Part shown: piece by piece, positions 32,280-47,200 of the stretch
Numbering within the stretch: the stretch's first letter is position 1
Layout of the letters: every line of letters starts with the position of its first letter
Source: Bacteroidales bacterium
GTDB lineage: Bacteria; Bacteroidota; Bacteroidia; Bacteroidales; WCHB1-69
Length of the DNA: 50,229 bases
Direction of reading: 5' to 3'
NCBI GenBank assembly: GCA_017649855.1
Contig: JAGCGA010000032.1
Span: 1-50,229, forward strand
Position numbers and translations under genes: made by a program
Notes under the pieces: model-generated
What the model was told of the DNA's origin: nothing
Databases searched by the model: none
The model's input: only the letters and a program-made list of their open reading frames with translations

Positions 32280-35200
32280 ATGAAAAAGATCTACATTTTC
32301 CTGTTTCTCTTGATCTTAGCCTCTATTTCAGGCTCGTTGACAGCTCAAACTACCGTCACCATCGGTGAAGGTACCCAAACCTACTATCGACTTCCGTTGA
32401 ATATGTATTATCGATATTCCCTGACCCAGGAGATCTATACGGCGGATGAGATCGGGGTGCCAGCCGGAGGCTCCATCACCTCCATCAGTTTCCACTATGC
32501 CTATAATTCCAGTTTCAATTTAGGTAACATCCAGGTCTTCCTGATGAACACATCCAAGAGCTCTTTTAATTCCAATACTGACATGGTGCCCATTAGCTTC
32601 GACAACATGGTATATGACGGCAATATGTCGGCCACTGGCAACGGTTGGATCACCCTCACTCTTGATCGGCCTTTCGCGTATGACGGCCGCAACTTGCTCG
32701 TCTGTATGCTCGACACCATCGGCGGTAATTATCCGGGCACTTCTTATACCTTTTATACAACCACCACTACAGGTACACGAGCAATTTCCTGGTACAGCGA
32801 CAACCAACAGCCCAACCTCAACAACCTCTCCGCCTGGAGTGGCAATAAGGACTCTTATACTTATCGCGCCAATCTCCGGTTCGACATCACACCGAACAGC
32901 CAGGAAGTTGCTATCGGAACGAGCTATGACGGCGACTGGGCCATTACACCCTATCATGGTAATTATTCCTATTCCTTTGTGGAGCAACTCTATACCGCTG
33001 AGGAGATCGGGATACCCACTGGCGGCACCATCCATACTGTCAGTTTCAATATGAAGCCAGGTTCTCCACAGACCAACCATATCACCCTCTATCTGAAACA
33101 GGTGTCGCGGAGCACTTTTTCCAGTGGCACCGATTTTGAACCCGTAAGCACCTCCGATGTGGTGTATGAAGGGGATTGGTCCATAGCCGAAGGCTGGAAC
33201 ACCATCACCTTGGATGTGCCTTTCGAATACGACGGCACCAGCAACCTGATGGTGGCCATGCACGAGAACACCCCCGGTGACTCCTATCGCTATTTCCACA
33301 CCACCGATAAACCCAATAGTGTCATTCTGCAAGGCAGTGATGACACGGATCCTGACCCCTATAATCTCTCCGCTTGGACGGGAAACACTGGCGTATATAG
33401 TGGACGTTCCAACATCAAAATAGGTTATGTGCCCAATTCCGTGGTGGATAACTCTGCCATCGGGGAAGGCACTAATACATTTTACAATCTTCCTGTTAAC
33501 ATGTATTTCCACTACTCTCTGACGCAACAGATCTATAAGGCGGAAGAGATCAACGTGTTCAATGGCGGAACTATCGACTCCCTCAGTTTCCATTATGCTT
33601 CCACGAACAGTTTTGATATGAACAATGTGAAGCTGTACCTGCAAAACACCACTAAAAGCAAGTTCACCTCCAATACCGACATGGTGCCTGTGACGGAAAG
33701 CGACCGGGTGTGGCAGGGTACCTTATCTGCTACGGGAGCGGGGTGGATCACCATCCACTTTGACACGCCCTTTAACTATACGGGCGGTAACTTGTTGGTC
33801 TGTTTCCTCGACACAACCACCGGGTATCCGGGCAATACCTATAAATTCTATACTACCCCCACCACTGACACATTGGCCATCTCTTGGTACAGTGACAATA
33901 CCCGGCCAACCCTCGGCAGCACAAGTTACAGTGGTAGCCGAAACATTCATCTCTTTCGTAACAACATCCGTATCGGCATTACGCCGAACCCATGTTCAGA
34001 GCCTAGCAACCTTCAAGCCTGGGCGCATCCCTCCTCGGCTTCCCTTAGCTGGAGTAGTGGCGACAACGATCACTACAACGTGCGTTGTCGGCCGGCCCAA
34101 GTCTATCTGAGCGAGAACTTTGAAGGTGGCACCATGCCGAATGGCTGGACTTCCTTGTCTGAAAACGGCACGGGGTCCTGGCATGTCTCCACAGGTGACG
34201 ATGAAGGTATTGAAACCGGAGCGGCAGCAGGACACTACAATGCCATTATCACCCATACAAGCTCTGGTAATACCACCTACCTGATCTCACCTGTACTAGA
34301 CCTGAGCGGTGCCGCCACCGCCACACTCAACTTCTCCTATATCAATAAAGACTGGAGTGGAGATGTGGATTCATTAGATGTCTATTATCGTATAAACGGC
34401 GGTGCATGGCAGTTGTTGTTCCACACCGCGGAAAACCATGAGTCCTGGACCAATGAGAGCCTTACCTTGCCAAACCTCGCCAACAACTATCAGATTGCCT
34501 TCAAGATGACAGACGGCTATGGCTGGGGTGTGGGCATTGATGAGGTCCAAATCTATGAGATCTCGTCCGGAACCTGGACCGTCTACAATGGTCTTGGCAA
34601 CTCTTATTTCAATCTCACCGGCCTGACCAACAATACCACCTACATCTGGCAGGTACAAGGCGGCTGCGGATCCGTCAACTCTATGTGGAGTCCTTTCGGG
34701 TCATTCACCACCAATTGTGACATGGTGCAAACCCCCTATGAGGAAGGTTTTGAGACAGAGGAAAACTTCTCCTGCTGGACTCCTATTGCCGGTACAAGAC
34801 GCTATAAAGGAACTTCCTACAGTGGGTCCTACAGTCTTCTATTCAAAGGAACCACCAACAACCTCATCCTCCTCCCGGATATCGACAATGCCATCCAGGA
34901 GGTGAAGATCTCCTTCTACCTCCGTCCGGAATCCTACACCAATGCCGCTTGCGGTACTTTTGAGTTCGGATATGTGACAGACCCCACCAATATCAACAGT
35001 TTTGTGACGGTCAACAGCTATCATTACAGCGACTGGCCAAGCAACGGCTATGTCCAGAGAACGGAGTATTTGACAGAGCTACCTGACGGGGCCATCTTAG
35101 CCTTCCGCCATCATCCCACCGATTCCACATCAGGATGGTATGTGGATAAAGTGGTCATTGGAGAAGATGATGTTTGTAAGATACCCTATCATCTGACGGC

Positions 35201-38200
35201 CACCGATATCTCTGCAACCTCCGCCACTTTAAACTGGGAAGCCCGTGGCGATGAAACGGCTTGGAATCTGTATTACGGCAAGGCGTCAGAATCTAGCTAC
35301 ACCTTCGTCAGCAACATTACGAAACCATACAGCCTTACCGGTCTGGAGCCCGGCACCCGCTACAAGTACTATGTGCGAGCATTGTGCACAGGATATTCCG
35401 CCAGCTCTTCCGCCAGCTCCGAGCTCCACTATTTCTCCACGGAATGCGATGTCACCGTTCCCTACACAGAGACCTTTGAGTCAGGCGACGCCCTCACTTG
35501 CTGGACCCGTGTTTCTGGTACCCAAGAACGGAGCAGCGGCAACAATCATGATGGAAGCTATAAACTTTTATTCTCTGGCAGTCTTTCCAACATCATTGCC
35601 TTGCCGGAGTTAGACCAGCCCATCAACAACCTGCAACTCACCTTCTGGACCCGTCCGGAAAGTTGTACCAACAGCAATTGCGGCACCTTTGACGTGGGCT
35701 ATATGACCGATCCTACAGATGCCTCCACCTTTGTGTCCGTTAACACTTACAGTTTTAACGATTGGACCTCCAACGACTACTTGGAGAAAACAGAATACTT
35801 CCCCGACGTACCCTCTGGTGCCCGCATCGCCTTCCGCCACAACGCCAACTCCACAAGTTGGTTCTGGTATGTGGATGATGTGGAGGTGACGAATCCGGGC
35901 TGTATGGCGCCCCATCAGTTACGAGCCACTAACATCTCCAACACCTCTGTCACTTTGGACTGGACACCCCGTGCCGGTGATTCTTATTGGAAAATCTACT
36001 ACAAGAAAACCACGGAAAGCTCCTATTCCAGCACCATCGTCGCCTCCCATCCCCATATGCTTGACGGCCTGACGACGGGTGCAACGTATGAGTTTAAGGT
36101 GCAGACTCTCTGCACCACCAACTCCAGTAGTATCACTGATCCCATCACCGTCACCACCGGATGCGGTTCCAATCCCATTCCCTACGCTTACGATTTTGAG
36201 ACCGTTCCGCCCATGGAGTGCTATTCTGCATTGTCCGGCAGTTTTGATCGACGACTCAATAGCTCCTACAACCATACCCCTGGCGGTGTAGGATACATGA
36301 ATTTTTATGGCAATTTGACCCGAGTCGTCACCTTGCCGGAGTTTGACCAGCCCATCAGCAATCTGCAACTCTCCTTCTGGACTCGTCCGGAATCTTACGC
36401 CAATGCTGTGTGTGGTACCTTTGATGTGGGCTATCTGACCAACCCGACAGACACTTCCACCTTCGTGGTGGTTAACACCTATCGATACAACGATTGGACC
36501 TCTAATACCAATGTAAACAAAGTCGAGTATTTTCCAAATGCGCCGGCCGGTTCCCGCATTGCCTTCCGCCACAACGCCTTGTCCACCTATTGGTATTGGT
36601 TTGTGGACGATGTGGAGGTGACAGAGGCTCCGGCATGTATTGCCCCCTATCATCTTGCCGCCACTACTTCCAGCACCTCCGCCTCGTTGGACTGGACTCC
36701 CCGTGGCAACGAGACGAGTTGGACTATCTACTATAAAAAGACTGGTGCCTCCTCATACTCGTCACAAAGCACTACTTACCATCCCCGCACCATTTATAAC
36801 TTGGAAGAAGGTGCTCAATACCAATTTTATGTAAAGGCATCCTGTGGTAATTATGTCTATAGTGCCCCTTCTGACACCGTCACCTTTACTCCCACGTGTG
36901 CCCAAACCATCCCATACGCCTACGATTTTGAAAATTCTGTGCCTTTTATGTGCTGGAATGTCCTTACCAGCTTTTCGGATCGTTCCTCCGGCAGCTACAA
37001 CCACACTTCTGGAGGAAACTACTATATATATTTTGGCCATGCTTATCGCAACATTATTGCCATGCCGCAATTTGATCAGCCTATTAACAACCTGCAAGTC
37101 ACTTTCTGGACCCGTCCGGAATCAAACAACAGCAATTGCGGCACTTTTGATGTGGGCTATCTGACCAACCCGACAGACACCTCCACTTTTGTGGCAGTTA
37201 GCACCTACAGTTATAATGATTGGTCCTCCTCCTCCTACCAGGAGAAGACCGAATACTTCGCCCAAGCGCCTGCTGGTGCTCGTATCGCCTTCCGCCACAA
37301 CGCCAACTCCACAAGCTGGTACTGGTTTGTCGATGATATAGTGGTGACGGAAGCACCTGCTTGTATTGCTCCTTACCGTCTGACAGCCAATGTCAATGGT
37401 ACTACTGCCATCTTGGATTGGACCGCCCGCGACACTGAGTCTTCGTGGAATCTTTATTACCGGAAGGTGGGCGATGCCAGTTTCACAACTTTGAATCAGA
37501 TCACCAAACCCTATACGCTCAACGGGTTGGATGAGCGCACCTCTTATGAGTACTATGTGGTGGCATACTGCGGGAGTAGTTCCACCAGTATTCCCTCTGA
37601 TACTTGTACCTTCACCACAACTTGTGCCCCTCAATATCTCCCGTACACCTACGGATTCGAGACGCAAGATCCCTTTGCCTGCTGGTATCCAGTGAAAGGC
37701 ACAGTGGCAATAAGCAGTTCCTATCACCATACAGGGGTTAACGGTCTGCAATTCTCTGGAAGTAACCCCCGTATCATTGCTATGCCAACACTCGAGCAGC
37801 CCATCAGCAACTTGCAACTCTCCTTCTGGACCCGTCCGGAAGCAAGCCCCAGCGGTACTTTTGACGTGGGCTATATGACCGATTTGTCGGATCCTTCCTC
37901 TTTTGTGGTGGTCAACACCTATACTTATGACAACTGGTCTTCTTCCAACACTTACCGCAAGAAGACCGAATACTTCGATGGTGCGCCCGCCAATGCCCTC
38001 ATTGCCTTCCGTAACAATAGCTCAAGCACCGGTTGGGATTGGTTTGTCGATGATGTGGAGGTGTCGTATTATAGTTGTAAAACCCCCCATCAGCTGACAC
38101 TCAACAGCTCCACACCTAACTCCATCACCGTGGACTGGACTGCCCGTGCCAATGAGACGGCCTGGAAGCTCTATTATCGCAAGACCAGCAACTCCTTCTA

Positions 38201-41200
38201 CACTACGGTGAATGTCACCTCCAAACCTTACACCCTCACGGGATTGGAGCCCAACACTGCATACGAATGTTATGTCAAGGCGGATTGTGGAGGCGGCCTC
38301 TTGAGTAATCCTTCTGATTTTCTCTCCTTTATCACCGAGTGTGACGAGCAAACCATTCCTTACCAATATGCATTTGAAGAGGACGTCCCGTACCGTTGCT
38401 GGCACGCCTTCAATGGTAATGCGAGACGGAGTTCTGCATCTAGTTCCTCAGGATATGAAAACCATACAGCCGGAGGAAATTATTCTATGGTAATTGAATA
38501 TGGAGATGTGGTACGTCTTCCTCAATTCGACCAGCCCATCAGCGACTTGCAGATTTCTCTCTGGATTTATCCCGAATATTATAGTAGTAGTTATGTAGAT
38601 ACTTTCTCCATTGGCTATCTCACCAATCCCGACAATGCCGAATCATTTGTGGAAATTGCCTCGTATGTCTCAACCGATTGGGAAAACAGAGAATTTAAGT
38701 TGAAAATGGCACATTTCATTGGGGCTCCTGGCAATGCTGTTATGGCCCTCCGCTCCAAAGGTCACGGCAACAAGTGGTATGTGGATGATGTGGAGGTGAC
38801 CACCTCTTCAGCCTGTCCTAGGCCCCAGCATTTAACAGCTACGGGTGTCACCGCCTATACTGCCACCTTGGGATGGACCTCCTATGGCGGTACTTCTACA
38901 TGGAACCTCTACTACAAAAGACTGTCGGATGTTGGATACACCGAAGTGGCGAATATCACTCATAACCCCTACATCCTTGCAGGCTTGGATGCCAGCACAG
39001 AATATACTTTCTATGTCCAGGCGGTTTGCGGTAGCGATAGCCAAAGCGAGCCTTCCGAAACAGGCACCTTCATAACGGATTGTATGACGCCTAGCCTGCC
39101 TTATACCTATGACTTCATGGATCCAGGTCCTTACAACTGCTGGACTGCTTTGGCATCATCAGGTTCCGCCTACCGTTACAACAGTTATGACCATTCTCCC
39201 GAAGGCAACGGATACTGTCTCTATTTTTATAATGCTGTCATGGCACTACCCGACTTCAACCAGTCCATTAGCAACCTGCAACTCTCCTTCTGGGCAAAAA
39301 CTCACAGCTCTAATAATATTCTTGAAGTGGGTTACCTCACGAACCTGTCTGATCCTACCACCTTTGTGCCGGTCGCCTCTTACAACAGCAATGACTGGAA
39401 CAGCAACAACTATCCATTCTATCACATTACAGAGTATCTTGACGGTGCGCCTGCGAATGCCTATATCGCCATACGAAGTAGCAATGGATGGTATATCGAT
39501 GATGTGGAAGTGACAGTGAGTCCAGGTTGCAAGCCCCCTTACCAGCTGACCGCTACGGACATCACCAGCAACTCCGCGATCCTGAACTGGACCGCCCGTG
39601 GCAGCGAGACTAGTTGGAATCTTTATTACAAAAAGAGCACGGAAAACAGTTACACGACGATATCCAACATACATACCAAACCATATACCCTCACAGGTTT
39701 GGAGGACAATGTAAATTATATATTCTATGTGACGGCTGTCTGTGGATCTGCCAGCATCAGTACACCTTCCGCTACCAAATCCTTTACTACCCTCTGTGGA
39801 GTCAAATCCATCCCTTACGTTTACAATTTTGAAGATACTGCACCTTTCGGCTGCTGGATCCCTGTATCTGGCAATGTAACACGTCTATCAAATAGTAGTT
39901 ACAACCACACCCCCGGAGGACAGTATCGCTTGGATTTTCGAGGCAGTTATTCCAACACTATTGCTCTGCCTTCATTTGACCAGCCTCTCAGCAACCTGCG
40001 GCTCACATTCTGGACCCGTCCTGAATCATACTCTGCTAGCTATTGCGGAACCTTTGACGTGGGCTATATGACCGATCCGGCAGATGCCTCCACCTTTGTG
40101 GTCGTCAACACGTACAGCTACGATGACTGGACCTCCAACACCTACTTGGAGAAGACCATACAATTTACGGGCGCGCCCGCCAATGCTCATATTGCCTTCC
40201 GCCATAACGCCAACTCTAGTTCGTGGTATTGGTATGTAGATGATGTGGAGGTGACGGCTGGTTTGGAATGTGCCTCTCCTACTGACTTGGCTGCCACTAC
40301 GGTCACCAGCAACTCTGCCACGTTGAACTGGACTGCCGGTGGAAGCGAGACAACCTGGAACCTCTACTACCAGAAAACAGGAGAGACGTCATTTACTACG
40401 CTTAACAATATCACGAAGCCTTACACCCTCACGGGATTGGAGGCCAATTCCAGCTATGAAGTCTATGTGACTGCCCGGTGCGGGTCTGATAATAGTTACC
40501 CCTCAGAACACCTCACCTTTACCACACCATGCGCAACTTTTTCCATACCGTATAGCTATGACTTTGAGACTCCCGAGCCGCTCAGCTGTTGGAACTCTGT
40601 TTGGGGAAGCGGTTATGATATCACCTACTTCAGTAACATCCCAGATAATCACTTCTTACGTGTGTTTAATGGTATAGTCACCTTGCCTCAATTCAATCAA
40701 GCTATCCAGAATCTGCAACTTAAATTCCAAATCCGTCCGTACTACTACACCAATAGTTCCTCCGGTACCTTTGACGTGGGCTATCTGACCAACCCGACGG
40801 ATGTTTCCACCTTTGTGGTTGTCAGCACCTACGATTACAGCGAGTGGACCTCTGCATCTTTCATGCAGAAGGTCGAGTACTTCACCGATGCGCCGGCCGG
40901 AGCTTGCATGGCCTTGCGGAATAATATAACCAACAATAGTTATTATTGGTTTATAGATGATGTGTCGGTGACTGTTGCTCCCAGTTGCAAAGCACCTAAC
41001 CAGCTTGTTGCCACAAACATCACCACCAACTCCGCCCAACTGAATTGGAATGTCCGTGGCAGTGAAAGCCAATGGGTCCTTTACTATCGGAAGGTGGGTG
41101 CTACCTCTTATTCGGCCAAAGCGATCTCTTCCAAGCCTTACACCCTTACCGGTTTGGAGAGCGGCACCCTTTACGAATGTTATGTGAGAGCCGTCTGCAG

Positions 41201-44200
41201 TTCAACCTCCAGCAACGACAACGAGCTGTACTATTTCTCCACAGAATGTGAAACCTACCCACTTCCTTATGCGGAGAACTTTAACGTGTCCCCAACTACT
41301 AAAATGAAATGTTGGACAGAAGTAGCCGGTTATGTAAATTACTCATGGGCCAATGATTCCCCTGAAAACCTGTACTTATATTTTACTAACACCAGTCCTC
41401 GGGTGCTCGCCTTGCCAGCGTTTAGCCAACCCATCAGCAACCTGCAGCTCTCCTTCAAGACCCGTCCAGAATCATACAACAACAGCAACTGCGGCACCTT
41501 TGACGTAGGCTATGTGACCGATCTGACGGATGCCTCCTCCTTCGTGGCAGTCAACACCTACAACTACGACGATTGGAACTCCAACACCTTCCTTGAGAAG
41601 ATCGAATACTTCACCGGTGCGCCTGCCGGTGCCTACATTGCCTTCCGCCACAATGCCAACAGCCCCGTTTGGTATTGGTATGTGGACGATGTGGAGGTGA
41701 AGGTGGCTTCCGGCTGTAAAGCTCCGTACCACCTTGCCGCCACCAATGTCACGGACGGTTCAGCTACACTGAATTGGACACCTCGCGGTAGCGAGACCGC
41801 CTGGAAGCTGTACTACAAGAAAAGCACGGACAGCCTCTACACTGTAGTGAACAATGTTCCCAAACCTTATATGCTTACAGGTTTGGAGACTAGTACTCTT
41901 TATCAATTCTATGTGACGGCAGCATGTGGAGGCAACACGACCAGCGATCCTTCCGAAACAGCATTCTTCGCTACCGTGTGTCCTGATCAAATGCCTATTC
42001 CTTACTATTATGACTTTGAGACAGCTGAGCCACTTAACTGTTGGAATTTCATCTCTGTGTCTAACTATGGACGCGCCACCAGCAGTTACCTCTCCTCTGA
42101 AAGCTCTACTTTCTTAGATGTGTATGGGAGCGAAGGAACGGTGACACTCCCGAAATTCAACCAACCTATCCGGAATCTGCAACTCTCCTTCAGGCTCTCT
42201 CCAAGGTATAACTCCAGTGCCTCGGGTGATTTTGAAATTGGCTATGTCACCAGCTTGGCTGTAGATACCGCCACCTTTGTGCCGATGGCCATCTATGATC
42301 CCGAAGAATGGTCCTCGACTACTTTGATTCAGAAGATTGTGTACTTTGATGGGGCTCCCGATGGATCGTACATCGCTTTCCGCGTCAACAGCAACAGCAG
42401 TTACGATTGGTTGTTAGATGATGTGGAAGTTACGATGGTTCCCAGTTGCCTCACCGTCCAACCGTCTGTCTCCAACGTCACCTCCACTTCCGCCACTATC
42501 AGTTGGACCCCGCAGGGCAGTCATGCTTCCTGGAATATCTATTACAAGTCCTCTGTTGAGAGTGAATACAACGTGGTTTCGAATGTTACCTCCAACCCAT
42601 ACATCCTCACTGGCTTGTATTCTGGTGCTGCTTATGAATGCTATGTGGAGGGTATTTGCGATGATGGGACTTACGGCGATTCGTCCCCAAGCATCTATTT
42701 TGTCACTGAATGCGGAACAAACACCGCGGTACCTTACTATTATGACTTTGAAGATGTGTCGCCTTTCTATTGCTGGATACCTCTTGCAGGCCAAACTTCA
42801 ATTAATAGCTACAGTAGTTATAATCACACGGAAGGTGGATCTTATAGTTTGGAGTTCAACAATGTCAATTCCTATATCGCGATGCCTAAGTTTAACGCCG
42901 CAACCAACACCTTGCAAGTCTCCTTCTGGTTACAACGACCTTACAGATATGGGAATGGTTTTGAGGGCAATGGCACCTTCTCGGTAGGCTATTTGACCAA
43001 TCTCGCCGACATCAACTCTTTTGTGCCTGTTGCAACCTATAACTATGACGAATGGGATTCCACCGAATACAAACAAAAGGTGGTGCAAATGACCGATGCC
43101 CCCGCACAATCCTATATCGTATTTCGCAAACAAGGCATGACACCCACAGGATCCTATGTGGTTTGGTTCTTGGACGATGTGGAAGTGACACTGATTCCTG
43201 TGTGCGATGCTCCTGTGGATCTCGATGTTGACAATATCTCCACCGAGTCGGCTACGCTGTATTGGACATCGGAGAACGGTCCTTGGGATATCATGCTTAA
43301 TGAGACTCTCATTGAAAACGTCCCCGGCAGTCCCTACACCTTCACGAATCTGACATCCAACACTACCTATCAGGTGAAGGTGCGCAGCTTCTGTGAGGGT
43401 GTTGGAGAGAGCGAATGGAGTGAGGTGATCACCTTTACTACCGAAGCACACATCATCCCATCCTATATCACCTTCTCGGGTAACACCGCTGTCTGCCCAG
43501 GCGAAAGCACGACCATCACGGCCGGCTCCAATGTGCCAGGTACTTACGTATGGAATACTGGAACCACTGGCCCGCAAGTGACCCTGTCGGCAGGCACCTA
43601 CACCGTTACGATCACTACGAGCACGGGAGACCAGCTCTCCTCCTCTATCACGATTTTTCAGTATCCGACCTACGCGCTCAGCGAAACCAGATCGGTATGC
43701 CCCAGTTCTCTGCCGTACACCTGGAATGGCAAGACCTTCACGGCTGCGGGCACCCAGACGGCTACCCTGCAGACGGTGCACGGTTGCGACTCTGTGGTGA
43801 CCATGACCTTGACGCTGAAACCGACTTACAACGTCACGGATGCGGTGACCGTATGTGAATCCGAGCTGCCGTACACCTGGTACGATCTCGTCTTCAGCGA
43901 GGCCGGCACCCAGACGACAACGTTGGAGTCTATGGATGGCTGCGATTCCGTGGTCATGATGACGCTTACGGTCAACCCGACCTATAACGTCAGCGAGACC
44001 CGTTCGGTTTGCCCCGGCGCTCTGCCATACACTTGGAACGGCAAGACCTTCACCGGCGCGAGCACGCAGACGGCCACTTTGCAGACGGTCAACGGTTGCG
44101 ACTCTGTGGTGACCATGACGCTGACCATCAACAACGCCTTCAATATCACCGAGGAGAGATCCGTTTGCTTGAGCGAGATGCCATATGTATGGAACGGCAA

Positions 44201-47200
44201 GACCTTCACCAATGCGGGCACCCAAACGGTTACCTTGCAGTCGGTGGCCGGTTGCGACTCCATCGTGACGATGATCCTGACGGTGAATCCGACCTACAAC
44301 GTCACCGATGCGATGGCAGTATGCCAAAGCGAATTGCCGTACACCTGGAATGGCAAGATCTTCACTGCTGCAGGCACGCAGACCGCTACCCTGCAGACGG
44401 TGAACGGCTGCGACTCCGTGGTGACCATGACCTTGACAGTAAAACCGACCTACCATGTCACGGATGCCATGACCGTATGTGAAAACGAGCTGCCGTACAC
44501 CTGGTACGATCTCGTCTTCGCCGAGGCCGGTACCCAGACCACAACGCTGGAGTCGATGGATGGTTGCGACTCTGTGGTGACCATGACCCTGACGCTGTAT
44601 CCGTCCTATGAGGTTACGGAGAGCCGGACCGTTTGCCCCAGCGCTCTGCCGTACACTTGGAATGGCAAGACCTTCACGGCTGCGGGCACGCAGACCGCTA
44701 CCTTGCAGACAATCCATGGTTGTGACTCCGTGGTGACGATGACGCTGACCGTCAATGACGCCTTCAACATCACCGAGGAGAGAGCCGTTTGTCTGAACGA
44801 GATGCCGTACACCTGGAATGGCAAGACCTTCACCAATGCGGGCACGCAGACCGCCACCTTGCAGTCTGTGGCCGGTTGCGATTCCATCGTGACGATGATC
44901 CTGACGGTGAATCCGACCTACAACGTCACCGATGCGATGGCCGTATGCCAGAGCGAACTGCCGTACACCTGGAACGGCAAGACCTTCACCAATGCGGGCA
45001 CCCAGACGGCCACCCTGCAGACGGTGAACGGCTGCGACTCCGTGGTGACCATGACCTTGACGGTGAACCCGACCTACCATGTCACGGATGCCATGACCGT
45101 ATGTGAAAACGAGCTGCCGTACACCTGGTATGATCTCGTCTTCAGCGAGGCTGGCACCCAGACGACAACGCTGGAGTCTATGGATGGTTGCGATTCCGTC
45201 GTGACGATGACCCTGACGCTGTATCCGTCCTATGAGGTTACGGATAGCCGGACCGTTTGCCCCAGCGCATTGCCGTACACCTGGAATGGCAAGACCTTTA
45301 CAGCTGCGGGCACCCAGACGGCTACCTTGCAGACAATCCATGGTTGCGACTCCGTGGTGACGATGACGCTGACCGTCAATGATGCCTTCAACGTCACCGA
45401 GAACAGAACAGTTTGTCAGAGCGAGTTGCCGTACACCTGGAATGGCAAGACCTTCACCGCTGCGGGCACGCAGACCGCCACCTTGCAGTCTGTTGCCGGT
45501 TGCGACTCCATCGTGACGATGACCCTGGCGGTGAATCCGACCTACAACGTCACCGAAAACAGAACAGTTTGTCAGAGCGAGTTGCCCTACACCTGGAATG
45601 GCAAGACCTTTACGGCTGCGGGCACCCAGACGGCTACATTGCAGGCGGTCAACGGCTGCGACTCCGTGGTGACCATGACCCTGACGGTGAACCCGACCTA
45701 CAATGTCACGGATGCCATGACCGTATGTGAAAACGAGCTGCCGTACACCTGGTACGATCTCGTCTTCAGCGAGGCCGGCACCCAGACGACCACGTTGGAG
45801 ACAGTAGATGGTTGCGACTCCGTGGTCACGATGACCCTGACGCTGTATCCGACCTACGAGGTTACGGAGAGTCGGACCATCTGTCAAGGTGAGTTGCCGT
45901 ATGTTTGGAATGGCAAGACCTTCACCGCCGCGGGTACCCAAACGGCTACCTTGCAGACGATCCATGGCTGTGACTCTGTCGTGACGATGACGCTGACCAT
46001 CAACAACGCCTTCAATGTCACCGAGAACAGAACTGTTTGCCAGAGCGAGCTGCCATATACTTGGAACGGCAAGACCTTCACCGCTGCGGGCACGCAGACC
46101 GCCACCTTGCAGTCTGTTGCCGGTTGCGACTCCATCGTGACGATGACCCTGGCGGTGAATCCGTCTTACAATGTCACGGAAAGCCAGACCATCTGCCAGA
46201 GCGAGCTGCCTTACGTTTGGAACGGCCAGACCTTCACCGCTGCCGGTACGCAGACGGTCACCTTGCAGGCAGTCAACGGTTGCGACTCCGTGGTGACCAT
46301 GACCTTGACGGTGAACCCGACCTATAGCGTCACAGTAAGCCAGGCCATCTGCCAGAGTGAACTGCCGTACGTCTGGAACAATAAGATCTTCACCGGTTCT
46401 GGCACGAAGGTCGCAACGCTCCAAACGGTCAATGGTTGCGACTCTGTTGTCACCATGGTCCTGACGGTGAACCAAGCTTATACGGTCAATGATTACCAGA
46501 CTATTTGCCAGAATGAACTGCCGTACACCTGGAACGATGTTACCTTCATCAGCGCAGGCACGCTGATCGCTAACCTGGAGACGGTCAATGGTTGCGACTC
46601 CGTGGTGACGATGACCTTGACAGTGAATCCGAACTATAATGTTACGGACAACCGGACCATCTGTCAGAACGAGCTGCCGTACACTTGGAACGGTCGGACC
46701 TTTACCGCTGCAGGCACCCAGACGGCTGCCCTGTCGGCGGTCAACGGTTGCGACTCTGTGGTGACGATGATCTTGACGGTGAACCCGTCTTATCAAGTGA
46801 CGGCCAGCCAGACCATCTGTCAGAGCGAGTTGCCGTACACCTGGAATGGCCAGACCTTCACCGCCGCGGGCACGCAGACAGCTACCCTGGAGACGGTCAA
46901 TGGCTGTGACTCTGTGGTGACGATGACCTTGACGGTGAACCCGACCTATCAGGTGACGGCCAGCCAGGCAATCTGCCAGAGCGAGCTGCCGTACACTTGG
47001 AATGGCCAGACCTTCACCGCCGCGGGCACGCAGACGGCTACGTTGCAGACGGTCAATGGCTGCGACTCTGTGGTGACGATGACCTTGACGGTGAACCCGA
47101 CCTATCAGGTGACGGCCAGCCAGACAATCTGCCAGAGCGAGCTGCCGTACACTTGGAATGGCCAGACCTTCACCGCCGCGGGCACGCAGACGGCTACATT